Shown here: positions 26,769 through 35,501 of the stretch, in pieces | How the letters are laid out: every line of letters starts with the position of its first letter | How positions within the stretch are numbered: the stretch's first letter is position 1 | NCBI RefSeq assembly: GCF_022458895.1 | Contig: NZ_JAINFL010000002.1 | Location: 186,001 to 250,000 of the forward strand | Length of the DNA stretch: 64,000 nt | Direction: 5' to 3' | Source of the DNA: Roseihalotalea indica | Lineage (GTDB): Bacteria > Bacteroidota > Bacteroidia > Cytophagales > Cyclobacteriaceae | Translations under genes and position numbers: made by a program | Notes under the pieces: model-generated | What the model saw: the letters and a program-made list of their open reading frames with translations, nothing else | Database searches by the model: none | Told to the model about the DNA's origin: nothing

Positions 26769-29345
26769 ATGGATCAGAATCATCCAAACCCTATCCCCCC
26801 TCGTTGGGCTGACCAACTGTTAGAGGGCTTCTGTGCTCCGCACCTGCTGGAAGAGGTGCAGGGCGACTTGCATGAGATGTATGGGGAGTGGGTGACAGAG
26901 CACGGAGTGCGGAAGGCGAAGTGGTTGTATGTGGTGCACACGATTAAATTTTTCAGACCTTTTACTATGAGAAAAAAGCTTATACTCCCGACGAATACCC
27001 TGGACATGCTTAAGAACTACCTCATCATTGCCTGGCGTAATCTGCTCATCCACCGCCTCTATTCCTTCCTGAATATTACCGGGCTGGCGGTGGGGCTGGC
27101 CTGTGGGATTCTTCTCCTGCTATGGATAAAGCATGAGTTTAGCTATGATAAATTCCACCAGAATCTATCCAGTATCCACCTGATGATGAAAAATGAGATG
27201 CTGGGTGGGCAAATTCGCACGGGCGATGCCACTCCGGCACCGCTGGCCGCTACTCTGCGCGACCAGCTACCGGAAATCAGGTATGCCGCGTGTACGGGGG
27301 CCGGCGGACAAAAATTATTCAGCCTGGGCGAGAAAAGTGAATATGCTTCGGGCATCTACGCCGAACCAGACTTTTTCAACATCATGACGTACCCGGCAGT
27401 CAGCGGAGATCCGGCAGCTGCCTTGCGTGACCTGGGGTCATTAGTCATCACTGAAAGCACGGCCCGGAACTGGTTTGATGAGGCAGATCCGATTGGCAAG
27501 ATGGTGCGCCTGAACAATACCCATGATTTTCAGGTGGCAGCGGTGATCCGCGATGTTCCGTCTAACAGCACTCTCCACTTTGAGGTGGTGCTTCCTTTCC
27601 AACTGTACGAGCAGGAGAACAAGCCTAAATGGGATAACTACTCTTTTATGACGTGGGTCCTGCTTCAGCCGAATACCGACTTGGAAGCACTGGCTGGCAA
27701 AGTAAAAGATCTACTCACACCTAAACTGGATGAAGAAGTCCCGGATTTATTTGCTTACCCTTTGGCAGATATGCACCTGTTCAGTTCCTTCAAAAATGGC
27801 AAGCCGGATGGTGGAAAAATTGAGATGGTAACGATGTTGGGTTTTCTATGTTTTTTTATCGTATTGATTGCCTGTATCAACTTCATGAATCTGGCTACGG
27901 CCCGATCCGAGCGGCGCGCCCGGGAAGTAGGGGTAAGAAAGGTGATGGGGGCCCTGCGCTGGCTTATTATTGGGCAGTTTCTGAGCGAGGCATTGATCAT
28001 AACCTTCCTGGGACTAGCCCTGAGCATACTGCTGGTCAACCTGGGGTTACCTGCCTTCAATCAGCTGGCCGGACTAAGTTTGAGCCTGGATTTTTCCAAC
28101 TGGCAGATCTGGTCTATGCTGTTGGGGCTTGGCTTGATCACCGGACTGGTAGCGGGCAGTTATCCGGCTTTCTTTCTGAGCGCATTCCAACCCGTGCGGG
28201 TATTGAAAGGAGTGATTGCCACCGGAAAAAAGGTGGCGTGGCTGAGAAAAGGGTTAGTCACCTTTCAGTTCTTTATTTCTATCTTTTTCATCATCACCAC
28301 CATTGTTATCTACCAGCAACTGGACTACATCCAACACCGTCCGCTGGGGTATGAGCAGGAGAATCTGATTGAAATTCCGGCTCAAGGGGATATGGGCCAG
28401 CGGTACGAGGTAGTAAAGCATGATCTGCTGCAACTTCCCGGGGTAAGCAGCGTATCGGCAGGAACAGATAATCTATTACGAATGGGTGGCGGCATTACCG
28501 GCTTCCAATGGCCCGGCAAGACCCCTGAGCAGGATTTCAACATCACCGTCACCTGGGTGCATTACGACTGGGTGGAGACCGCCGGACTGAGTATGGCAGA
28601 AGGACGGGATTTTAGCCCTGAATTTGGTAGTGATTCATTGGCCTGCCTGCTTAACGAAGCCGCGGTAAAACAGATGCAACTGAAAGAGCCAATAGGCACA
28701 GTAGTCGGGGGTAACAGCGCCGTGATCGGGGTGGTAAAAGATTTTGTCTACAACAATCCAAATTCAGCACCTCACCCGATGGTCGCCTTCCTTGGCAAAC
28801 AGGGGTTGAGTCACTTCTTCGTGCGCTTTCAGAACGATCAGGATTGGCGGCAGCGCCTGGCGCAGATCGAGCAGGTCGTCAAAACGCATAATCCTGACTA
28901 CCCCTTTGAATTCCACTTCACCAAAGACGAATATCAGCGTAGCTTTGATGAGATGCGCGCCGGTGGCCATATGACGACCCTTTTCAGTGGGCTGGCAATA
29001 TTTATCGCCTGTTTGGGCCTAGTGGGTCTTTCGGCCTTTGTAGCTGAACAGCGGAAGAAGGAAATCGGTATCCGAAAGGTGCTGGGTGCTACCGTATCGC
29101 ACGTCAGCTTCTCGCTCTCCCGCGATTTCTTTCAGCCAGTAGCCTGGGCTTTCATTCTGGCTGCCCCTGTTGCCGGATGGGCCATGCAGCAGATGCTGGA
29201 TGGAGCCGACTATCGTATTGAACTTTCGTGGTGGATATTTGCCCTGGCGGGAGTGCTGGCTTTGATAATTGCTATGCTGACGGTGGGTTTCCAGAGCGTG
29301 AAAGCCGCCTTGGCTAATCCGGTAGACAGCTTGCGTAACGAATAA
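26769..29345 (+). CDS. FtsX/MacB-like permease with prefix domain
   Basis: 858 residues. Prefix about 10-68: PPRWADQLLEGFCAP with invariant Cys22, EEVQGDLHEMYGEW, KAKWLYVVHTIKFFRPF. The core starts near Met89 (MLKNYLIIAWRNLLIHRLYS), with NFMNLATARSERRAREVGVR, AGSYPAFFLSAF, fifth helix FQFFISIFFIITTIVIY, second periplasmic domain, GLVGLSAFVAEQRKKEIGIR and terminal ANPVDSLRNE. Third gene after PadR and the FecR-like gene. Its prefix aligns with those of the next two permeases, and the linked ends suggest the block grew by duplication. Confidence 0.92.
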   Translation: MDQNHPNPIPPRWADQLLEGFCAPHLLEEVQGDLHEMYGEWVTEHGVRKAKWLYVVHTIKFFRPFTMRKKLILPTNTLDMLKNYLIIAWRNLLIHRLYSFLNITGLAVGLACGILLLLWIKHEFSYDKFHQNLSSIHLMMKNEMLGGQIRTGDATPAPLAATLRDQLPEIRYAACTGAGGQKLFSLGEKSEYASGIYAEPDFFNIMTYPAVSGDPAAALRDLGSLVITESTARNWFDEADPIGKMVRLNNTHDFQVAAVIRDVPSNSTLHFEVVLPFQLYEQENKPKWDNYSFMTWVLLQPNTDLEALAGKVKDLLTPKLDEEVPDLFAYPLADMHLFSSFKNGKPDGGKIEMVTMLGFLCFFIVLIACINFMNLATARSERRAREVGVRKVMGALRWLIIGQFLSEALIITFLGLALSILLVNLGLPAFNQLAGLSLSLDFSNWQIWSMLLGLGLITGLVAGSYPAFFLSAFQPVRVLKGVIATGKKVAWLRKGLVTFQFFISIFFIITTIVIYQQLDYIQHRPLGYEQENLIEIPAQGDMGQRYEVVKHDLLQLPGVSSVSAGTDNLLRMGGGITGFQWPGKTPEQDFNITVTWVHYDWVETAGLSMAEGRDFSPEFGSDSLACLLNEAAVKQMQLKEPIGTVVGGNSAVIGVVKDFVYNNPNSAPHPMVAFLGKQGLSHFFVRFQNDQDWRQRLAQIEQVVKTHNPDYPFEFHFTKDEYQRSFDEMRAGGHMTTLFSGLAIFIACLGLVGLSAFVAEQRKKEIGIRKVLGATVSHVSFSLSRDFFQPVAWAFILAAPVAGWAMQQMLDGADYRIELSWWIFALAGVLALIIAMLTVGFQSVKAALANPVDSLRNE

Positions 29346-29349
29346 CTCT

Positions 29350-29420
29350 AGTGAGTAATGATTGATGAATAATGAAGAATCAATCTAGCTCATCAATCAT
29401 TACTCATTCGTCATGAACCA
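29350..29420. repeat. Intergenic inverted repeat (family B)
   Basis: Perfect 16-bp arms, GAGTAATGATTGATGA (29353-29368) and TCATCAATCATTACTC (29390-29405), with a 21-base loop. No T tract follows on the plus strand, so it is not a standard terminator. Copies follow the next two permeases. Confidence 0.85.
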
Positions 29421-29423
29421 TTA

Positions 29424-32129
29424 ATGATAATGCCAAAGAATCATCATCCCACGGAACGCCGGCCGCCCCGCTGGGCCAACCGCTTGCTGGAAAGCTTCTG
29501 TGCGTCGCGCTTGCTGGAAGAGGTGCAGGGCGACTTGTATGAATTGTACGGAGAATGGGCAGAGGAATATGGAGAGCGAAAAGCAAGGTGGTTATATGCG
29601 TGGCATACAATTAAATTTTTCAGACTCTTTGCGCTAAAGAGAAGAACAGATATTCACCTTCTAAACCAACTGGCTATGATCAAGAATTATCTAAAAGTAG
29701 GCATCCGCAACATTTTCAAGTATAAAGTCTTCTCGTTCATTAATGTGTTCGGGCTGGCCGTAGCCATGTCGGTCTGTATGCTCATCATTCTGATGCTGGC
29801 CGACCAGAAAAGCTACGATCAGTTTCATGCTAAGAAGGACCGAACGTATCGCATACTTTCTAAAATAAAGGAGTCAGCGGTACCTAACGCCACCAGTCCT
29901 TTTCCCTTAGCCGATATTATGCGGGAAGATTACCCCATTGTAGAGGCTGCTACGCACCTGATTCCAAATGTTGGTGGTGATGTTACGTATGGGCAGAAAA
30001 CTGTAGAGATGCGAGGTTTTTTTGCCGATGCGTCTTTCTTTGAGGTATTTGACTTTGCACTGGAGGAAGGTGATGCGCAGGAAGCGCTGGCCAGCCCTAA
30101 CACCATGGTCATCAGTCAGGAACTGGCCCGGCAGTTATTCGGTGAGGAGGAAGCCGTAGGGAAACGGGTAGAGTATGTGGATAGAGAACTGCGATTACTG
30201 AAACTTGATTTCGGTAGTGATCCGGGACATGCGCCGGTAGAATGGGGTAGTTTTACGATTACCGGAGTAATCAATCCTGATAAATACAAATCACATATAC
30301 GCTTTGAGATGCTGGTTTCAGCCGCGTCGCTGCCCATCTTATACCGACAGGAAAAAAAGGCGGATTTCTCCGACAACTGGCGACAGTACTCGCATAGCTA
30401 CACCTACCTGGTTCTGAAGCCGGATGTTTCTGAGCAACAGCTAACCACTGCCCTCGATAATCTGGTAGCACAAAAGTACAGAGAGTTTGAAGAGCTCAAA
30501 GGCATACAAATGATTCCCCAGAACCTGACGGCTATTAATCCGGGGAAGTTTGCCGGCAACCCGATCAGCCTTCACCTACCGATAGAAGCGTATTACTTCT
30601 TAGGATTTCTGGCCCTGGTCATTATGTTCTCGGCCTGCCTGAACTACACCAACCTGTCTATTGCCCGAGCCCTTACCCGCGCCCGGGAGATTGGAGTACG
30701 CAAGGTGACCGGAGCCAAACGGCGCGATCTGATCTTTCAGTTTCTGAGCGAATCGGTACTAACCGTGTTATTCGCTCTCATGCTAGCCTACCTGCTGCTC
30801 ATGGGGGTGAAGCCCGCTTTTATGGAGCTTTGGGCTAATAAGTACCTGAATTTCGATCTTCAGGGAAATGGACTGGTTTATCTGGGCTTCCTGGGCCTGG
30901 CACTAATTATCGGACTGATGGCCGGCACCTACCCGGCGATGTATTTATCCCGCTACTCGCCTACCAAAGTGCTTAAGAATTTTAGCAGTGAGAAAGTCAG
31001 TAAGCAGGGGATGCGGAAGTTTCTTAGCACGTTTCAGTTTGTGGTTTCCCTGTTTTTCATAATCACTTCGCTGCTGATCTATCATCAGTTTCGCCATTAC
31101 CTGGATTTTGAGTATGGATTTGCCTCAGAAAACCTGATGAATATTCCTACCCAGGGAAACGATTACCAGAAGTTGAAGACTGAGTTCAGCACCCTCCCGG
31201 GGGTAGTGGCTGTTTCGGCCAGCGCCTACATTCCGGCCACGGCCATGTCGAACGGGACCATCGGGGTAAGAAAAGCTGATAGCGAAGATGAGTGGGTATC
31301 ATTTGAGCATATGAGTGTAGATTCATCTTTCGTATCCAACTTCGGACTTAGCCTGGTAGCTGGCAGAAATCTCCCTATGGATAGAGGCGGCAGCCCGGCA
31401 ATTTTGGTGAACGAAGCAGCCGCTCGGGCATTGGGATATCAGCATCCGTCGGAAGCCATTGGGGCATTGCTGAAAACGGGAATTTACACTGAACCCGCCG
31501 AGGTGGTGGGGGTAATGAAAGACTTTAAGTTTCAGACTCCAGTGATGGAGGATGGCATTGGCCCGCTATTATTCCGATACGAACCGGAGCGCTTTAGTTA
31601 TCTGAATGTGAAGATTGCTTCCGCTGATATAGCCAGCACTCTGGCGGCACTGGAAACCCGGTGGAAGAACATAGATCCAGTGCATTCCTTCAACTACTAT
31701 TTCTTTGACGATCAACTCGTGCAGGTAAACCAGTGGCTGGGCGACCTGGTCTCTGTCATCAGTTTTATTGCTTTCCTCGCCATCGTGATTGCCTGTTTGG
31801 GCATGCTGGGCATTGCTACGTATACCGCCGAGAGGAAAACGAAGGAGGTAGGTATCCGCAAGGTGCTGGGAGCCGCGGAGCTAAGCATTGCCTTACTGTT
31901 GTCCCGTGGTTTTCTAGCCACTCTGGCTATTGCCGTAGCCATTGGTGCCCCGATCAGCTATTTTATCAATCAGCTTTGGCTGCAAAATTTCCCGAATCGA
32001 GTACACTTTGGCTGGAGCACTATCCTGCTGGGTTCCACACTGCTACTGGTTTTGGGGTTGCTCACCATCGGATCACAAACCATTCGGGCGGCCCGGCAAA
32101 ACCCAGTAGATACACTACGAACAGAATAA
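29424..32129 (+). CDS. FtsX/MacB-like permease with prefix domain
   Basis: 901 residues from ATG 29424 (29430 also possible). Prefix: PPRWANRLLESFCASRLLEE with Cys26, VQGDLYELYGEWAEEYGERK. Core: MIKNYLKVGIRNIFKYKVFS. It has the FtsX variant NYTNLSIARALTRAREIGVR, AGTYPAMYLSRY, fifth helix FQFVVSLFFIITSLLIY and GMLGIATYTAERKTKEVGIR, ending QNPVDTLRTE. NLSIARA, MLGxATYTAER and QNPVDTLR are shared only with the 32214 permease, its close paralogue. The first about 60 core residues are nearly identical between the two, while the periplasmic domains differ strongly. Confidence 0.92.
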   Translation: MIMPKNHHPTERRPPRWANRLLESFCASRLLEEVQGDLYELYGEWAEEYGERKARWLYAWHTIKFFRLFALKRRTDIHLLNQLAMIKNYLKVGIRNIFKYKVFSFINVFGLAVAMSVCMLIILMLADQKSYDQFHAKKDRTYRILSKIKESAVPNATSPFPLADIMREDYPIVEAATHLIPNVGGDVTYGQKTVEMRGFFADASFFEVFDFALEEGDAQEALASPNTMVISQELARQLFGEEEAVGKRVEYVDRELRLLKLDFGSDPGHAPVEWGSFTITGVINPDKYKSHIRFEMLVSAASLPILYRQEKKADFSDNWRQYSHSYTYLVLKPDVSEQQLTTALDNLVAQKYREFEELKGIQMIPQNLTAINPGKFAGNPISLHLPIEAYYFLGFLALVIMFSACLNYTNLSIARALTRAREIGVRKVTGAKRRDLIFQFLSESVLTVLFALMLAYLLLMGVKPAFMELWANKYLNFDLQGNGLVYLGFLGLALIIGLMAGTYPAMYLSRYSPTKVLKNFSSEKVSKQGMRKFLSTFQFVVSLFFIITSLLIYHQFRHYLDFEYGFASENLMNIPTQGNDYQKLKTEFSTLPGVVAVSASAYIPATAMSNGTIGVRKADSEDEWVSFEHMSVDSSFVSNFGLSLVAGRNLPMDRGGSPAILVNEAAARALGYQHPSEAIGALLKTGIYTEPAEVVGVMKDFKFQTPVMEDGIGPLLFRYEPERFSYLNVKIASADIASTLAALETRWKNIDPVHSFNYYFFDDQLVQVNQWLGDLVSVISFIAFLAIVIACLGMLGIATYTAERKTKEVGIRKVLGAAELSIALLLSRGFLATLAIAVAIGAPISYFINQLWLQNFPNRVHFGWSTILLGSTLLLVLGLLTIGSQTIRAARQNPVDTLRTE

Positions 32130-32134
32130 CTTTA

Positions 32135-32208
32135 ATGAATGATGGTTGATGACTAATGAGGAGTAAATCTAGCTCATCAATCATCACCCATCCGTCATGA
32201 ATCATTAA
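32135..32208. repeat. Intergenic inverted repeat (family B)
   Basis: Imperfect arms TTAATGAATGATGGTTGATGA and TCATCAATCATCACCC...CATGAATCATTAA around a TCTAGC centre. It resembles the repeat at 29350, including the shared AATCTAGCTCATCAATCAT core, and ends at the next start region. Confidence 0.75.
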
Positions 32209-32213
32209 TAAAG

Positions 32214-34892
32214 ATGTCAAAGCAAGACCATGCTCTGGATCGCCAGCCACCGGAAGGCCGGCCGCCCCGCTGGGCTGACAGGCTTTTAGAAAGCTTCTGT
32301 GATCCGCTCTTGCTGGAAGAGGTGCAGGGAGATTTGCAGGAGCTGTACGGAGAATGGGCAGAGGAATATGGAGAGCGAAAAGCAAGGTGGTTATATGCGT
32401 GGCATGTGCTTAAATTTTTCAGACTCTTTGCGCTAAAGAGAAGAACAGGTATTCACCTTCTAAACCAACTGGCTATGATCAAGAATTATCTAAAAGTAGG
32501 CATCCGAAACATTTTCAAGTATAAAGTTTTCTCCTTCATCAATGTGTTCGGGCTGGCCGTGGCCATGTCCGTTTGTATGCTGATTATCCTGATGCTGGCT
32601 GACCAAAAAAGCTACGATCAGTTTCATACGAAGAAAGACCGGATCTACCGTGTCATTTCTGAGCCGAAAGATACCAAGGCTAATTATGCAACCACACCCG
32701 TTCCCCTCGCCAATACGCTCAACAGCGATTACCCGATTATTGAAACTTCAACCTTTCTGATTCAGGGTATTAATGGAGAGGCGGTCTACGATCAGAAGCT
32801 GGCGGAGATGCAGGGGTACTTTGCCGATTCATTCTTCTTCAGTGTGTTTAGTTTTGCGCTGGAAAAGGGGAACTACGGCACCGCTCTCAGTTCGCCCAAC
32901 GCAATGGTGATTACTCATAAACTTGCCGAACAGCTCTTTCCGGACGAAGATCCGATAGGCAAATCCGTAGAATTTACCGACCGGGGACAACCTACACCGG
33001 TACCCTGGGGGCAGTTCACCGTTACTGGCGTGATTGCTGACAAGGACTATAAATCTCATTTAGAATTTGATGTGCTGGTCTCGGCGGCTTCGCTGCCTTT
33101 ACTGTATGCCGAAGAGAAAATGGCTGATCTTACCGACAACTGGTCGAGCTATTCCAGTGCCTATACGTATGCCTTACTGTACCCGGAACACACCAAGGAA
33201 GATTTAGATGCGCTGCTAGTCCCGCTGGCAGCGCAAAAGATTGCACTGCTTGAAGAACACGAAGGTTTTCGGCTCAGCGCGCAGCCGCTCACCGGCATTA
33301 CGCCCGGTCCTATTCTATCCAATCCTACCCGTATCAGTCTGCCCATGATGGTGTATTATATATTGGCCGGTTTGGCCCTAGTGATTATGTTCTCCGCCTG
33401 CCTTAACTACACCAATTTATCCATCGCTCGCGCCCTGACCCGGGCCAAAGAAATTGGAGTGCGGAAGGTGACCGGAGCCCGAAGAAAAGACCTGATGTAT
33501 CAGTTTCTGAGCGAATCCATGATCACGGCATTACTGGCACTGGGATTGGCCCTGCTGCTGCTGGTAGCACTAAAACCCGCGTTCATGAGTCTTTGGATCA
33601 ATCAACACCTGCATTTTGACTTACAGGAAAATGGATGGGTGTATCTACTTTTTCTAGGTTTTGCGCTGATCATTGGCTTCGTTGCCGGGGTTTATCCGGC
33701 CTTACATTTATCCACCTACCGTCCGATTAAGGTGCTTAAGAACCTGGAAAGTATGCAGGCCGGGAAGCTAGGCATGCGGAAAGTATTAAGTAGTTCGCAG
33801 TTTATCATCTCCCTGTTTTTTATCGTCACTTCGCTGTTGATATACAAGCAGTTCAAGCATTATATGGCCTTCGACTACGGGTTCACTTCGGAAGGTATGA
33901 TCAACGTTTCCTTGCAGGGGAATAATTATCAGTTGGTAGCCAATGAATTAAATTCCGTGGCGGGAGTAGCAGATGTTTCCGCCAGTAAATATCTTCCGGC
34001 CACAGGTTATAACGACGGGGCTGATTTGCGGAAAGCGGGTAGCGAAGATGAATACACGTATTTTATCACGCTACCGGTGGATGAGCACTTTCTGGAGAAC
34101 CTGGAAATTGATGTAATCGCCGGAAGAAATCTGCCCGAAGCAGACTCAGGCCTAAATCCTATGATCGTTGTTAATGAGGCAGCGGTCAAAGCCTTAGGTT
34201 ACGAGCATCCCGACGATATGCTGGGGTTGGTACTTGATTCCAAGTGGGGCGAAGAGGACCTGGAAGTTGTTGGGGTCGTCAAAGATTTCCGGGTAGATAT
34301 ACCTATCAACCGGAACGAAACGCGCCCCATGCTGCTGGCAAATCAGCCAGATGCGTTTAAGTATGCCAACGTAAAAATTGCTTCCGGCGATCTGATTGGT
34401 ACGCTGGATAAATTGAAGGAAGCTTGGAAGGAAATTGATCCGGTTCACCCATTTGAGTACGAGTTTTACGATCAGCAGCTAGCCTCCATGCATCAATCCA
34501 TCCTTGATATTGTAGCTATCGTAGGTTTCATTGCTTTTCTAGCCATCACCATCGCCTGCCTGGGCATGCTGGGTATGGCTACTTATACGGCCGAAAGGCG
34601 GCTCAAAGAAGTAGGTATCCGCAAAGTGCTGGGCGCAGAAAACCTCAGTGTGGCTCTTTTGCTTTCCAGATCGTTTCTGAAAATTCTCTTCATCTCCATT
34701 GGGATTGCCGCACCCCTCAGTTATTTTCTCAATAATTTCTGGCTGCAATACCTCCCCAACCGCGTTGATTTCGGGTTGAGTACAGTCCTGTTGGGCTCGT
34801 TTCTCTTGTTGGCGCTAGGCTGCCTTACTATTGGGTCTCAAACCCTTAGAGCTGCCCGGCAAAACCCGGTAGACACCTTACGGAATGAATAA
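32214..34892 (+). CDS. FtsX/MacB-like permease with prefix domain
   Basis: 892 residues. Prefix: PPRWADRLLESFCDPLLLEE with Cys29, VQGDLQELYGEWAEEYGERK. Core MIKNYLKVGIRNIFKYKVFS, NYTNLSIARALTRAKEIGVR, AGVYPALHLSTY, fifth helix SQFIISLFFIVTSLLIY, GMLGMATYTAERRLKEVGIR and terminal QNPVDTLRNE. It is the paralogue of the 29424 permease. Within the prefix/first-helix segment the DNA is almost unchanged between copies (for example 60 identical bases ending in GCGTGGCAT). This implies a recent duplication or gene conversion confined to that part. Last gene of the P2 block. Confidence 0.92.
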   Translation: MSKQDHALDRQPPEGRPPRWADRLLESFCDPLLLEEVQGDLQELYGEWAEEYGERKARWLYAWHVLKFFRLFALKRRTGIHLLNQLAMIKNYLKVGIRNIFKYKVFSFINVFGLAVAMSVCMLIILMLADQKSYDQFHTKKDRIYRVISEPKDTKANYATTPVPLANTLNSDYPIIETSTFLIQGINGEAVYDQKLAEMQGYFADSFFFSVFSFALEKGNYGTALSSPNAMVITHKLAEQLFPDEDPIGKSVEFTDRGQPTPVPWGQFTVTGVIADKDYKSHLEFDVLVSAASLPLLYAEEKMADLTDNWSSYSSAYTYALLYPEHTKEDLDALLVPLAAQKIALLEEHEGFRLSAQPLTGITPGPILSNPTRISLPMMVYYILAGLALVIMFSACLNYTNLSIARALTRAKEIGVRKVTGARRKDLMYQFLSESMITALLALGLALLLLVALKPAFMSLWINQHLHFDLQENGWVYLLFLGFALIIGFVAGVYPALHLSTYRPIKVLKNLESMQAGKLGMRKVLSSSQFIISLFFIVTSLLIYKQFKHYMAFDYGFTSEGMINVSLQGNNYQLVANELNSVAGVADVSASKYLPATGYNDGADLRKAGSEDEYTYFITLPVDEHFLENLEIDVIAGRNLPEADSGLNPMIVVNEAAVKALGYEHPDDMLGLVLDSKWGEEDLEVVGVVKDFRVDIPINRNETRPMLLANQPDAFKYANVKIASGDLIGTLDKLKEAWKEIDPVHPFEYEFYDQQLASMHQSILDIVAIVGFIAFLAITIACLGMLGMATYTAERRLKEVGIRKVLGAENLSVALLLSRSFLKILFISIGIAAPLSYFLNNFWLQYLPNRVDFGLSTVLLGSFLLLALGCLTIGSQTLRAARQNPVDTLRNE

Positions 34893-34894
34893 CT

Positions 34895-34972
34895 TTAATG
34901 ATTGATGAGTAATGATTAATGCCCTGTTCAATTTCATTACTCATCAGTCATCTATCATTATTCACTATCTTA
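34895..34972. repeat. Intergenic inverted repeat (family B)
   Basis: GATGAGTAATGA (34904-34915) pairs perfectly with TCATTACTCATC (34934-34945), with flanking ATGATTGATG/CATCTATCAT. Third copy of the family in this block. It marks the end of the P2 operon just before the P3 activator sites. Confidence 0.8.
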
Positions 34973-34975
34973 GAC

Positions 34976-35092
34976 TGTTCCAAATCGGATACTTGTTGTT
35001 CGTTCCCGTACAAAAACTATTAACTCTTTTCTGCTAAAATCCACCTTCATTTGCGCTGTAAGCAGTTTTTGAGTTTTGGCAAAGCATTTGTT
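34976..35092 (+). promoter_or_regulatory. Tandem palindromic activator sites plus -24/-12-like promoter (P3)
   Basis: Site 1 TGTTCC-AAAT-CGGATA (34976-34991) is weak; site 2 TGTTCG-TTCC-CGTACA (34997-35012) is strong; centres 21 bp apart. The element TGGCAAA-GCAT-TTGTT is at 35077-35092, GG 74 bp from site 2. The N4 TTCC and the TGGCAAA...TTGTT element closely match P2, so the two promoters are probably duplicates. Confidence 0.65.
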
Positions 35093-35157
35093 ATACCGAA
35101 ATAGAAGTAATAGCTACTCCCTACTTCTAAGATAATAAATTCTTAAAACTACACCCT

Positions 35158-35499
35158 ATGAGAAGAAGCGATTTAGGCGAATTTGAGGAGGTCGTTTTAC
35201 TCTCGGTAGCCGTTTTGACACCCCAGGCCTACAGCGTAGCCATTGCCGAAGCTCTGGAAGAAGAAACCGGCCGCACCATCACCACCGGAGCCGTGCATGC
35301 TGCCCTGCAACGGTTAGAGAAAAAAGGCTTTGTCAACTCCCAGATGGGCGAGGCTACCGCCGAACGAGGCGGCCGCCGCAAACGCCTCTTCACGGTGACC
35401 ATCGCGGGCAGCCGGATGCTGCATGAGGTTCAGGCGGTCCGTAACCGACTGTGGGACCGAATTGCACCCCAAGGCTTGCCCCAAATTAACCTGACTTAG
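35158..35499 (+). CDS. PadR-family transcriptional regulator
   Basis: 113 residues: RRSDLGEFEEVVLLSVAVLT, TTGAVHAALQRLEKKGFVNS and wing RGGRRKRLFTVTIAGSRML. The stop is two bases before the next permease ATG, so expression is tightly coupled. Closest relative in the window is the PadR at 26136. The leader is about 60 bases. Expected to bind the operator of its own operon, but no palindrome like the one upstream of the 4381 gene was found here. Confidence 0.94.
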   Translation: MRRSDLGEFEEVVLLSVAVLTPQAYSVAIAEALEEETGRTITTGAVHAALQRLEKKGFVNSQMGEATAERGGRRKRLFTVTIAGSRMLHEVQAVRNRLWDRIAPQGLPQINLT

Positions 35500-35501
35500 C
35501 C

